NCBI GenBank assembly: GCA_002690875.1
Contig: NZGH01000015.1
Coordinates: forward strand, 1-16,107
Reading direction: 5' to 3'
Length of the DNA: 16,107 nucleotides
Source of the DNA: Rickettsiales bacterium
Lineage (GTDB): Bacteria; Pseudomonadota; Alphaproteobacteria; TMED127
Shown piece after piece: positions 1 to 7,742 of this stretch; position 1 is the first letter of the stretch, and every line of letters starts with the position of its first letter. A program made the position numbers and the translations under genes. The notes beneath the pieces were generated by a model that saw only the letters and a list, made by a program, of their open reading frames with translations, was not told the DNA's origin and searched no databases.

Positions 1-8
1 CAAGCCAT
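1..8 (-). CDS. Start of an unidentified gene running off the left edge
   Basis: On the minus strand an ATG at 8-6 is followed by GCT and then TG before the window ends, so only Met-Ala and part of a third codon are visible. A good Shine-Dalgarno (AAGGAG) lies six bases upstream, which is the main reason to believe the start. It has the same orientation as the small membrane protein gene at 95-277, 86 bases upstream. The product cannot be identified from two codons. Confidence 0.55.
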
Positions 9-14
9 TATTTA

Positions 15-20
15 CTCCTT
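15..20 (-). promoter_or_regulatory. Strong Shine-Dalgarno AAGGAG for the left-edge gene
   Basis: The minus strand reads AAGGAG, then six bases (TAAATA), then ATG. It is the only near-consensus ribosome binding site I see in front of a start in this window; recG, sdhE, ssb, uvrA, DUF502 and the parvulin have AT-rich leaders without one. Possible minus-strand promoter elements lie just upstream: a TACAAT -10-like hexamer at 41-36, or a TTGTGA at 56-51 with a 17-base spacer to TATTAA at 33-28. The promoter elements are weakly supported because the region is AT-rich. Confidence 0.6.
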
Positions 21-94
21 ATAAAAATTAATAAAATTGTACTCAAAATATCACAAATATCTTAATCAATTCTGAGCATCATATTCATATTCTG

Positions 95-277
95 TTAATC
101 TTTATTCTTATCGATCAAGTCCTCCAATAGGTGAATATCTTCATCCAAATCTGCTATTTGAGAACTTATAAGATCTAAATTTTCTTTTACATTTTTTTTA
201 AAACTGCGCATTTGAAACAAATCAAATAACAAAATACAGAATATGAAAAAAGTTAGTATATTTAAGTAGGTTTTCAT
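95..277 (-). CDS. Small hypothetical single-span membrane protein with coiled coil (60 aa)
   Basis: I do not recognise a family. From the ATG at 277 the protein is 60 residues. A short N-terminal stretch (MKTYLN) leads into one hydrophobic segment at about residues 5-19, rich in Leu, Phe and Ile. A basic patch (RSFKKNVK) follows, then an acidic helix with heptad-like Leu/Ile spacing ending in Asp and Lys, which suggests a membrane anchor with a cytoplasmic coiled coil. A TTG codon at 298-296 would add seven residues, but the ATG is preferred. A TATAAT hexamer at 292-287 could be the -10 of a nearly leaderless transcript. There is no Shine-Dalgarno. The layout (one helix plus coiled coil) resembles small envelope proteins of the FtsB/FtsL type, but nothing in the sequence supports that name. 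Confidence 0.5.
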   Translation of the reverse strand: MKTYLNILTFFIFCILLFDLFQMRSFKKNVKENLDLISSQIADLDEDIHLLEDLIDKNKD

Positions 278-458
278 ATAATTAACATTATAAATCAAAT
301 TTTTACATAAAAAACCAAATTACAAGATTTATTGGGATATTTTTTTAAAGATAATCAATTTCATTGAACAAGGTTATTGTGAATTTTTGAAAATTATATT
401 GAAATAAGAGTTTAATCTAAAATTAGGATAGTCTTTAATTTACATTAACGCTCATAGC

Positions 459-504
459 AAAAAATAAAAAAAAGCAATGAGTATTTTCTCCCCTTTACTC
501 ATTA
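459..504 (-). terminator. Probable rho-independent terminator of the sdhE-mfd-MFS-parvulin operon
   Basis: Read on the minus strand, AATGAGTA (503-496) and TACTCATT (483-476) form a perfect 8-bp stem around a 12-base purine-rich loop (AAGGGGAGAAAA). An outer T-G wobble extends it by one pair. The stem is followed two bases later by eight T, one A and six more T. It starts 27 bases beyond the parvulin stop codon, where an operon terminator is expected. The stem is mostly A-T, so it would be weak. The rest of the 253-base gap (278-530) is AT-rich and shows no gene or other clear structure. Confidence 0.55.
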
Positions 505-530
505 AATATAGGGTTGCTTAACAAAAATAG

Positions 531-860
531 TTAATTGTCTCTTTTTACAATATGAAATCCAAATTCAGACTCAAAGGGTTCACTCATCTGATCAATATCC
601 AATGAAAACGCTACATCCTCAAATGCCTTTACCATCATACCTTTTGTAAATTCTCCTAAGTTACCCCCAGATTGTCCAGAAGGACAACTAGAATGTTGAA
701 CGGCAGCATCTGCAAATTTAATACTTCCCCTCTTAATATTATTATATATACCATCGATTTGCTTCTTAGCTTCCTCTGAGGTTAGCTCCGATCTAGAGTT
801 CTGTGAATCCTTGTGCATTATAAGAATATGAGACGCGGAAATTTTACTTATCTTTGACAT
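531..860 (-). CDS. Parvulin-type peptidyl-prolyl isomerase (PpiC-like, cytosolic, 109 aa)
   Basis: This is a single-domain parvulin that catalyses cis-trans isomerisation of peptidyl-prolyl bonds. Visible family landmarks, in order, are SASHILI near the N-terminus (the conserved first strand with its His), a helical segment with EEAKKQIDGIY, the central block SCPSGQSGGNLGEF at about residues 58-71, MVKAFEDVAFSL, and the C-terminal SEPFESEFGFHIVKR with the second conserved His. The length is close to the 90-110 residues of stand-alone parvulins. No signal peptide or membrane anchor is present, so it should be cytosolic, unlike SurA or PrsA. It is the last gene of the mfd operon: its ATG lies inside the end of the transporter gene (17-base overlap), with no Shine-Dalgarno, so translation is probably coupled. 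The terminator candidate at 459-504 follows it. Confidence 0.93.
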   Translation of the reverse strand: MSKISKISASHILIMHKDSQNSRSELTSEEAKKQIDGIYNNIKRGSIKFADAAVQHSSCPSGQSGGNLGEFTKGMMVKAFEDVAFSLDIDQMSEPFESEFGFHIVKRDN

Positions 861-2046
861 AAAAAGTAGAAGCTAAACTTACAACAAAAAACAAACCTAT
901 CGTTAAATATATAATATTATAGCTTATTGAATTGTTAATGAAATAATAAAATAATAAAGGGGAGATTATTGATAATATGAAAAAATATAAATTTTGAATA
1001 ACATTAGCATTAACAACTCCAAAGTCTTTTAAGTTTTTAGCATTAAGAAAACATATGCATATTGAAAAACTCGATACAAGGGCAATAAAAAACTTAAGTA
1101 GGTCAATACTGAAACTAGAAGTATATTCAAAGAAAAAAGAAATAAAACAAATAATTACTATACTGAAACCCAAAAAATTACTTAACCTTTTTCTACCTAC
1201 CAATTTAACTAGAGGAAAAATAAATATTGATATTAAAAAAATAACCATTAGAAAAACTATGTTAAACTCAAGAAATTGCATATTTTCTGGGTTAGCGAAT
1301 TTTGGTAACCATTTATTTGAAGAAAAAAAAATAAATGAAAGCAAAGAAATCAAAATATAAATGTTTGTAAAAAAGAATTTTTTTACTCTTCTTGATAAGA
1401 TTTGCTCATCAAAACTATCAATTAGATTTAAATTAACGTAGATAGATTTATTCTTTATTTTTAAAACTATACTTGTTAAAGCTGTTATCAAAAAAAGTAA
1501 TAAATAAACAACTTTCCAAGCCCATTCGTTAAGTTGATTATTTGAAAAAAAATCGTCTACAAATAAATACAAAAAGCTCGCTAAGATCATACCAATTATT
1601 ATTAAGAGTGAGTATTTAACAAAATATGAGTCTTCATTCTTATCAAGACTTAAACTCAAATAATTAAAATTTATGGATGAAAATAAAATTCCCAAACAAA
1701 ACCTACAAAAAATAAAAATAGGAAGAGAAATAGCTATAAAACTGCTTGGTAGAAGAATAGGAACAAAATAGACTATACTTAGAAGATATAAAAAATTAAG
1801 TTTTTTATTTTTTATAAAATAAGAAAACTTTTTGTAAAGTGGAATAAAAAAAATTCTTGAAAAAAAAGAAATACAAATAATGAATATTATAATTGGTAAT
1901 GAATACTTGTCATCATACTCAGCAAGGAAGAAAATTGACAAGAATGTAACTATAGAAAAATTTAAAAAAATATCTAAGCCCTCTACAAAAGGAATAAGGT
2001 TATACCTATTCAATTGGAAAAAACTATTTTGATTTTTATTTAACAT
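844..2046 (-). CDS. Putative major facilitator superfamily (MFS) transporter, 12 predicted helices
   Basis: This 400-residue protein is very hydrophobic, with about twelve membrane segments (roughly residues 23-42, 49-67, 83-103, 105-126, 145-165, 176-195, 226-245, 263-283, 290-308, 315-335, 348-370 and 375-395). A polar loop of about 30 residues separates helices 6 and 7, the usual MFS 6+6 layout. Helix 4 carries FCRFCLGILFSS, like the FxRFxLGI seen in many MFS proteins. The loop between helices 8 and 9 has LVGRKRLSN, a degenerate MFS motif A. The substrate cannot be read from the sequence. The ATG lies 11 bases inside the end of mfd, and the 3' end overlaps the parvulin gene by 17 bases, so it is an integral part of that operon. 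The motif match is loose, so another 12-helix family remains possible. Confidence 0.72.
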   Translation of the reverse strand: MLNKNQNSFFQLNRYNLIPFVEGLDIFLNFSIVTFLSIFFLAEYDDKYSLPIIIFIICISFFSRIFFIPLYKKFSYFIKNKKLNFLYLLSIVYFVPILLPSSFIAISLPIFIFCRFCLGILFSSINFNYLSLSLDKNEDSYFVKYSLLIIIGMILASFLYLFVDDFFSNNQLNEWAWKVVYLLLFLITALTSIVLKIKNKSIYVNLNLIDSFDEQILSRRVKKFFFTNIYILISLLSFIFFSSNKWLPKFANPENMQFLEFNIVFLMVIFLISIFIFPLVKLVGRKRLSNFLGFSIVIICFISFFFEYTSSFSIDLLKFFIALVSSFSICICFLNAKNLKDFGVVNANVIQNLYFFILSIISPLLFYYFINNSISYNIIYLTIGLFFVVSLASTFYVKDK

Positions 2047-5000
2047 TTTTCATTAAAGATTCTAAAAATTTTTTTAATTCAAGCACTCTCTCAAAATTAT
2101 CATATTTTTTGCTAATGTAAATTAACTTTGAATTAGGCAAAAGTTTAATTTTCTCCGGACTATTTTTAGCAAGACTTATGAGATTATCTATATAATCTAG
2201 TTCAATGTTTCTTAACTTAAAAACAAAACCGTCAGCAGAATTATCTATTTTTATAATATTGAGTTTTTTACATAATATTTTAATTTCTATAATCTTAAAT
2301 AAATTATTAAATAACTTAGGAAATTTCCCAAATCTATCCTCTAAATTGCTAATTATTTTTTTTAATTCTAACAATTCGTTAGTTCCTGATATTTTTCTGT
2401 AAATCTGCATTCTTAAATCTAAATTTATTATATAATCATCTGGAATATTATAAGAAAATCCTAAATTAATGATTGGTGACCAATCATTTGATGAAATTTT
2501 TTCATTTTTTAGTTCACTGATCGCTTCATTAAGCATTTTATAGTACAATTCAATACCAACCTCTTTAATATGTCCAGATTGTTCCGAACCAACAATATTT
2601 CCGGCACCTCTAATGTCTAAATCGTTCGCAGCTATAGAAAATCCAGCACCAAGACTATCTATTTTTGAAATTAGTTGTAATCTTCTTAGTCTTTCCTCAC
2701 TTAAGTGTGTATTTTTCTCTAATAATAAATAAGCATAAGCTTGTATTGACGACCTCCCTACCCTTCCTCTTAACTGATAAAGTTGTGATAAACCAAATAA
2801 GTAGGGTTTATTAATTATAATAGTATTCACATTAGAAATATCTAAACCAGATTCAATCATTGCAGTTGATAAAAGAAGGTCAATTTTTTTTTCAAAAAAA
2901 TTGTTATAAATCTTTTCTATATCAACGGCATTTAACTTACTATGAATTATCGAATAATTTATTGACGGGAAGTTTCTTTTTAGTTTTTTTTCCAGGTCTT
3001 GAATTTCTTTAATTCTTGGAGTTACAAAAAAGATTTGTCCTTTTCTTTCGAGCTCTTTATTTATTAAATTCTTTAGTAAATTATCCTCGTAAAACATTAA
3101 ATAAGTTTTAACGTTTTGTCTATTCAAAGGTGGAGTCTTAATAAGACTGATATCACGCATTTTTAATAGTGAAGACTGAAGTGTTCTAGGTATTGGTGTT
3201 GCAGTTAATGTAAGAATATGAGAATTAGGTTGTTTTTTTTTTAATTTTTCTTTTTGTTCAACACCAAAACTTTGCTCTTCATCGATTATAATTAGTCCTA
3301 ATTTATTAAAATTAATATTTTCAGATAATATTGCATGAGTACCAATGATTAGGTCAATCAAGCCAAGTTTTAGTTGCTCTATAATTTTTTTTTTTTTCCC
3401 GATTTTTTCAAATCTTGAAATTTTTTCAATTATGTAACCAAAACCATTAAATCTTTTTATAAAAGTTTTAAAATGTTGATTTACTAATAAAACTTTAGGA
3501 CAAATAACAGCTACTTGATAACCTGAAGATAAGACTAAAAATGCAGCTCTCATTGCAATCTCTGTTTTTCCAAATCCAACATCACCACAGATTAATCTGT
3601 CCATTGCTTTTGAGGAGTTAAAATCTTTTTCGATCTGTTCTATTGCTTTCATTTGATCGGATGTTTCGGTAAATTCAAATAGAGAGGAAAACTTTTCATA
3701 TTCAATTTTATTGGGATTGATTTCTAGGGATTTAATCAATTTTCTTTTTGCTGCAGTATTAATCAAATCAGAAGCGATTTGCCTGATTTTCTTTTTTAAG
3801 GTTGCTTTTTTAAATTGCCAGTTTTGAAGACCTAATTTATCAAGCCTAACATTTGCATTACTAAAGCCATATTTAGAAATTAACTCTAGATTTTCGATTG
3901 GTATTAAGAGTTTATCATTATTATGATAAAGTAGTTCTATAAACTCTTGTTCAATATCATTTATTTTTTTTTTTTTAAGACAATTAAACTTTCCAACACC
4001 GTGATCAATATGGACAATTAAATCACCAAAATTGAGCTGACTAAATTCACTAATAATATTATCATCATTTATTTCAGTACTAGTTTTTCTTTTTGTTATT
4101 TTTTTAAAAAAATCATAATCTGATAAGAATAATAATTTTTTGTTATTTTGATTTAAAATAAAACTAGAGTCGATTGAAAGATTTATAATATTAAATTTCT
4201 TTGAAGAATCATTTATTGCAAATAACCTTTCAAAAATAATATTGAAGTTTTCATAGAGTCTTTCGATATTTTTTTTATTAACAACGCTGTCGTAACAAAA
4301 AAATATTTTTTCAAAATCTGTTGATAAAAAAAAATTTTTTAAAGTCTTAAGATTCTCTTTTTTATTTTGATTAAAAAATAACTTTTCTGAAAAAAAATAT
4401 GTTTCGGATTTATTACTGATTTTTGAGAAGATAAATGTATTTTTTTTTTTAATCTGATTTCTAATTATATTTTTATCTTCAAAAAAATTGCTTTCCTTTG
4501 ATACTTCTTTTTCATAACTTGGTAAATCTTTAATAACTTTACTATGCTTATCTTCAAAATCAATAATTGAATCTTCTTTAAAAAAAAAATCAAAATAATC
4601 TAAATAATCAATAATCGAATCGTATTCATTATATAATATTGGGTAAAACTGTTCAGAGCCTGGAATTATATTTTGATTAGAAATTGATTTATAAAAATCA
4701 TCCTTATCTTTAATTTTAAATTTTCTGAATGTTTCTCTAAAATTTTTTATAGAGTCAGTATTAAAAATAATCTCAGATGTAGGTGATATTAAATAGTTAT
4801 TTATGGTTCCACAATTATTTTGAGAATAGATATCAAAAAAATTTACAGTCTCAACTTCCTCAAAATTATATAAAATTCGAGCTGGTTTATTCTCTAAAGG
4901 AGAAAAAATATCAATAATTTGTCCTCTTACACAACATTCACCTTTACTTCTAACAGTATCAACAAATTCATAGTTATTTTGTTTTAAGAAATTACTTAAC

Positions 5001-5389
5001 TTAAGATAAGTATTTTTTGAATTATCAAAAATATCAAAAAAATTAAGATTCTTTTTTTTTATAGTTTTAGTTATTAATGAATTAATTGGACCAATAAAAA
5101 TTATTCTTTTTTTTTTTGAAGTGATCAGTTTAAATAAAGTTTTAATTCGTTCAAGTAATATTGGTTTTGTAGGTGAAACATTTGAAAAAAAAGAACAGTC
5201 TAAATCAGGAAAGACTAATATCTCTACAAAAGGGTCAAACAATTTAATTTTATTTTTAAGTTTTATCGCCTCCTCATGATTCGCTGTGAAAAAAGCAACT
5301 TTTTTTTTATTTGATATTAATGATAAAAAAATTTGAATTGAATCATCATAGAGATTAATTTTTTTTTTTTCATTAATTTCAATCTTCAT
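2036..5389 (-). CDS. mfd: Transcription-repair coupling factor Mfd
   Basis: Mfd displaces RNA polymerase stalled at DNA damage and recruits UvrA to start nucleotide excision repair. At 1117 residues it is close to the usual 1150. The N-terminal third resembles UvrB, with the conserved SKGECCVRGQIIDIFSP at about residues 148-164. The RNA-polymerase-interacting (CarD-like) domain begins near residue 449 with GDLIVHIDHGVGKF. The RecG-type motor follows: Walker A GDVGFGKT at 602-609, DEEQ at 703-706, TATPIPRTL, the SGLDISNVNTII block, and motif VI QLRGRVGR near 871. A C-terminal TRCF domain includes LDLRMQIYRKISG. All motor motifs look intact. The start overlaps the end of sdhE by 11 bases. The gene is unusually rich in long A runs on the coding strand (up to 13), encoding Lys clusters, yet the frame stays open. 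Confidence 0.98.
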   Translation of the reverse strand: MKIEINEKKKINLYDDSIQIFLSLISNKKKVAFFTANHEEAIKLKNKIKLFDPFVEILVFPDLDCSFFSNVSPTKPILLERIKTLFKLITSKKKRIIFIGPINSLITKTIKKKNLNFFDIFDNSKNTYLKLSNFLKQNNYEFVDTVRSKGECCVRGQIIDIFSPLENKPARILYNFEEVETVNFFDIYSQNNCGTINNYLISPTSEIIFNTDSIKNFRETFRKFKIKDKDDFYKSISNQNIIPGSEQFYPILYNEYDSIIDYLDYFDFFFKEDSIIDFEDKHSKVIKDLPSYEKEVSKESNFFEDKNIIRNQIKKKNTFIFSKISNKSETYFFSEKLFFNQNKKENLKTLKNFFLSTDFEKIFFCYDSVVNKKNIERLYENFNIIFERLFAINDSSKKFNIINLSIDSSFILNQNNKKLLFLSDYDFFKKITKRKTSTEINDDNIISEFSQLNFGDLIVHIDHGVGKFNCLKKKKINDIEQEFIELLYHNNDKLLIPIENLELISKYGFSNANVRLDKLGLQNWQFKKATLKKKIRQIASDLINTAAKRKLIKSLEINPNKIEYEKFSSLFEFTETSDQMKAIEQIEKDFNSSKAMDRLICGDVGFGKTEIAMRAAFLVLSSGYQVAVICPKVLLVNQHFKTFIKRFNGFGYIIEKISRFEKIGKKKKIIEQLKLGLIDLIIGTHAILSENINFNKLGLIIIDEEQSFGVEQKEKLKKKQPNSHILTLTATPIPRTLQSSLLKMRDISLIKTPPLNRQNVKTYLMFYEDNLLKNLINKELERKGQIFFVTPRIKEIQDLEKKLKRNFPSINYSIIHSKLNAVDIEKIYNNFFEKKIDLLLSTAMIESGLDISNVNTIIINKPYLFGLSQLYQLRGRVGRSSIQAYAYLLLEKNTHLSEERLRRLQLISKIDSLGAGFSIAANDLDIRGAGNIVGSEQSGHIKEVGIELYYKMLNEAISELKNEKISSNDWSPIINLGFSYNIPDDYIINLDLRMQIYRKISGTNELLELKKIISNLEDRFGKFPKLFNNLFKIIEIKILCKKLNIIKIDNSADGFVFKLRNIELDYIDNLISLAKNSPEKIKLLPNSKLIYISKKYDNFERVLELKKFLESLMKNVK

Positions 5390-5639
5390 TATAACAGTTT
5401 TTTAAGATTTTTTTTAAAATTCCATTTTTTAGATTAGATGGTATGTTTGCCTTTTTATATAAAATATCTAATAATTCGCTATCAGGGAGATTTAGAATTT
5501 CTTGAAGTTCGTAAAGTTCTTCGTCAGTAATTTTATCTTCATAAGATAATAAAAAATTTTTAAAAATTATATCAAGTTCTTTTATTCCTCTGTATTTAGC
5601 TCTATGTAAAATTTTTTTTTTAAAGAGATTTTTTGTCAT
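5379..5639 (-). CDS. sdhE: SdhE, FAD assembly factor for succinate dehydrogenase (DUF339)
   Basis: SdhE (YgfY; SDHAF2/Sdh5 in mitochondria) is a small soluble protein that promotes covalent attachment of FAD to the succinate dehydrogenase flavoprotein. The 86-residue length fits. The N-terminal block KKKILHRAKYRGIKELD carries the family's RGxxE motif (RGIKE, about residues 17-21), the surface needed for flavinylation. The helical remainder has the typical LYELQEILNLPDSELLDIL (family pattern: helix, then pD..L..W, here without the Trp). It is the first gene of the sdhE-mfd-MFS-parvulin operon, overlapping mfd by 11 bases, and is divergent from recG. The recG/sdhE/mfd cluster is a familiar alphaproteobacterial arrangement. 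The ATG at 5639 has no Shine-Dalgarno, but no alternative start fits the family better. Confidence 0.92.
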   Translation of the reverse strand: MTKNLFKKKILHRAKYRGIKELDIIFKNFLLSYEDKITDEELYELQEILNLPDSELLDILYKKANIPSNLKNGILKKILKNCYNED

Positions 5640-5675
5640 TAGTGATAATAATTAATTAATAAACTAGTATATTTA
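5640..5675. promoter_or_regulatory. Divergent sdhE / recG promoter region
   Basis: Only 36 bases separate the start codons of two divergent genes, so both promoters must lie here or reach into the coding sequences. Candidate -10 elements are TATACT on the minus strand (5671-5666), which would give sdhE a leader of about 20 bases, and GATAAT on the plus strand (5644-5649), preceded by TG, for recG. A corresponding -35 would sit inside the opposite gene in each case. With sequence this AT-rich the hexamers are weak evidence; the spacing argument is stronger. Confidence 0.4.
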
Positions 5676-7742
5676 ATGGATCTTATAAAACAAAATATTT
5701 TTCATGAAATTAAAGGAAAAAGCTTACAAATAACAAGCATTAAAAATTACTTTGGAAATAGAAATATTGATATACTAACCCAGAGACCAATAAAAATATT
5801 GCAAAAAAATCTTAAAAGCCAAATAGAATTAGTAGATATAAACAATATAGTTACTATTGACTTAAAAATAATAAATCACGTTAAACCATTCAATAGTAAA
5901 TCTCCTTATAAAATTATTGCGACTAACAAATTTAATCAGAAGGTAAATATTCTTTATTTTGGAAATTTTAAGAGATTTATGTACAATAAATTGAATGTTG
6001 GTTCATATTATAGAATATCAGGAAAACTTCATTTTTTTTCAAATACATTCCAATTTATTCATCCCTATGAAGTAATTAATGAAAAACAAATTGATATTTT
6101 TGAGGAAATGGAACCACTATATAATTTAGCAAGAAAAAAAATAAATAAAAAATACTTCAGAAAACTAATATTAGAAAGTTTAAAAATATTACAAAAAGTA
6201 TCTTTACCTACTGAGTGGATTGGGAAAAATATTATTAAAAAATACCAATGGCAAAGTTTTAAAAACTCCCTAATTAAAATACATTGTCCAAGAAAAGAAT
6301 ATTATAATGATTTTAAAATATATAGAGAAAGACTTGCTTATGATGAACTATTATCAAATTTTTTAATTTTTAACAAATTAAAAAAAAATAAAGTAAAAAG
6401 TAATAATTATTATGTTAAGAGTTTTTCATTATCAAAAAAAATAATTGAATCCCTAGAGTTTAAATTAACAAAAGATCAACTAAGAACAATTGAAGAAATT
6501 AAAAGTGAACTTTTAAGTAAAAAACAAATTTATAGGTTAATTCAAGGTGATGTTGGCTCAGGAAAGACAATTGTTTCTCTTTTAGTGATTGCTGATGTAA
6601 TTAACTCTGGATATCAATGTGTTTTAATGGCTCCAACAGAATTACTTGCAAAACAACATTTTAATTATTTCACGGAAATTTTAAAAAAACATAATATTCA
6701 AATAGAATTATTAACTAGTAAATCAAAAAATAAAAGAAATATCATTGATAAAATTGATAATAATAAAGTCCAATTGCTAATTGGAACCCATTCTGTTTAT
6801 AACAAATCACTACATTTTAAAAAATTGGGATTAGTTGTAATTGATGAGCAACATAAATTTGGAGTGAATCAGAGAATCAAACTTTTAGAAAAATCAAGTA
6901 ATTGTCATATATTAATTATGTCTGCAACTCCAATTCCAAGAAGTTTATCCTTTGCTCTTTATGGAGAAATTGACGTATCAATTATTAAAACAAAACCGAA
7001 AAATAGAAAGAAAGTAATAACCTCGATAATTAGTAAAAAAAGTATTGCCAACCTAATAAATGGGATAAAAAGAAAACTAAAAAAAAATGAACAAGTATTT
7101 TGGATTTTACCTAATATAGGAAATGACGAGGAATCTCAAGATAACGAAACCGAAACTGTTTTATCAAGATTTGATTATCTTAAAAAAATATTTAAAGAGA
7201 AAGTAAGTTTAATACATGGAAAAATGTCAGATGAAATGATTTATAAAAATATGAAAGAATTTCAAAATGGGAAAAAAATGATCTTAATATCGACAACAAT
7301 GGTTGAAGTTGGAATTAATATTCCAAATGCTACACTCATGATAGTTGAGGAAGCTAATAGATTTGGTTTAGCTCAACTTCACCAATTAAGAGGAAGAATT
7401 TCACGAAGTAACAAGCAATCAAATTGTGTACTTATGCATAATCAGAATCTATCTGAAATGTCATTAAAAAGGCTTCTAATTTTAAAGAATAGCGATGATG
7501 GTTTTGAAATATCAGAAAAAGACATGTTTTTGAGAGGGTCGGGAGATTTTTTTGGAACTAATCAATCTGGACTTCCAAAATGGAAGTTCTTTTTACCTTA
7601 TGAGGACATAGATTTTTTAGAAAGTGTAAAAAGTGACTGCAAATTGTTACTCAATGATACAAGAGCAAATAAACATAAAATTGATTTTTTGATTAATACT
7701 TTTTATGGGGAAAAAGAGTTTCTTAATTATTTTTCTGCTTAG
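5676..7742 (+). CDS. recG: ATP-dependent DNA helicase RecG
   Basis: RecG remodels stalled replication forks, Holliday junctions and R-loops. The 688 residues match the usual 690. The N-terminal wedge (OB-fold) domain ends in FSNTFQFIHPYEVI at about residues 121-134. The linker has LPTEWIG, and the CPRKEYYNDF...RERLAYDELL segment leads into the motor. Walker A is GDVGSGKT at 291-298, DEQH at 390-393, SATPIPRSL follows, then STTMVEVGINIPNA, and motif VI is QLRGRISR at 570-577. The RGSGDFFGTNQSGLP signature closes the protein. Motif VI normally reads LRGRVGR; here Ile575-Ser576 replace Val-Gly. The gene is divergent from sdhE and its last 20 bases overlap the DUF502 gene on the opposite strand. 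No Shine-Dalgarno precedes the ATG. Confidence 0.98.
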   Translation: MDLIKQNIFHEIKGKSLQITSIKNYFGNRNIDILTQRPIKILQKNLKSQIELVDINNIVTIDLKIINHVKPFNSKSPYKIIATNKFNQKVNILYFGNFKRFMYNKLNVGSYYRISGKLHFFSNTFQFIHPYEVINEKQIDIFEEMEPLYNLARKKINKKYFRKLILESLKILQKVSLPTEWIGKNIIKKYQWQSFKNSLIKIHCPRKEYYNDFKIYRERLAYDELLSNFLIFNKLKKNKVKSNNYYVKSFSLSKKIIESLEFKLTKDQLRTIEEIKSELLSKKQIYRLIQGDVGSGKTIVSLLVIADVINSGYQCVLMAPTELLAKQHFNYFTEILKKHNIQIELLTSKSKNKRNIIDKIDNNKVQLLIGTHSVYNKSLHFKKLGLVVIDEQHKFGVNQRIKLLEKSSNCHILIMSATPIPRSLSFALYGEIDVSIIKTKPKNRKKVITSIISKKSIANLINGIKRKLKKNEQVFWILPNIGNDEESQDNETETVLSRFDYLKKIFKEKVSLIHGKMSDEMIYKNMKEFQNGKKMILISTTMVEVGINIPNATLMIVEEANRFGLAQLHQLRGRISRSNKQSNCVLMHNQNLSEMSLKRLLILKNSDDGFEISEKDMFLRGSGDFFGTNQSGLPKWKFFLPYEDIDFLESVKSDCKLLLNDTRANKHKIDFLINTFYGEKEFLNYFSA

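Noticed and set aside
1055..1360. Plus-strand open frame of 101 codons
   Set aside because: It lies wholly inside the transporter gene on the other strand, is Lys/Ile-rich through A-runs complementary to hydrophobic codons, and has no ribosome site or family resemblance.
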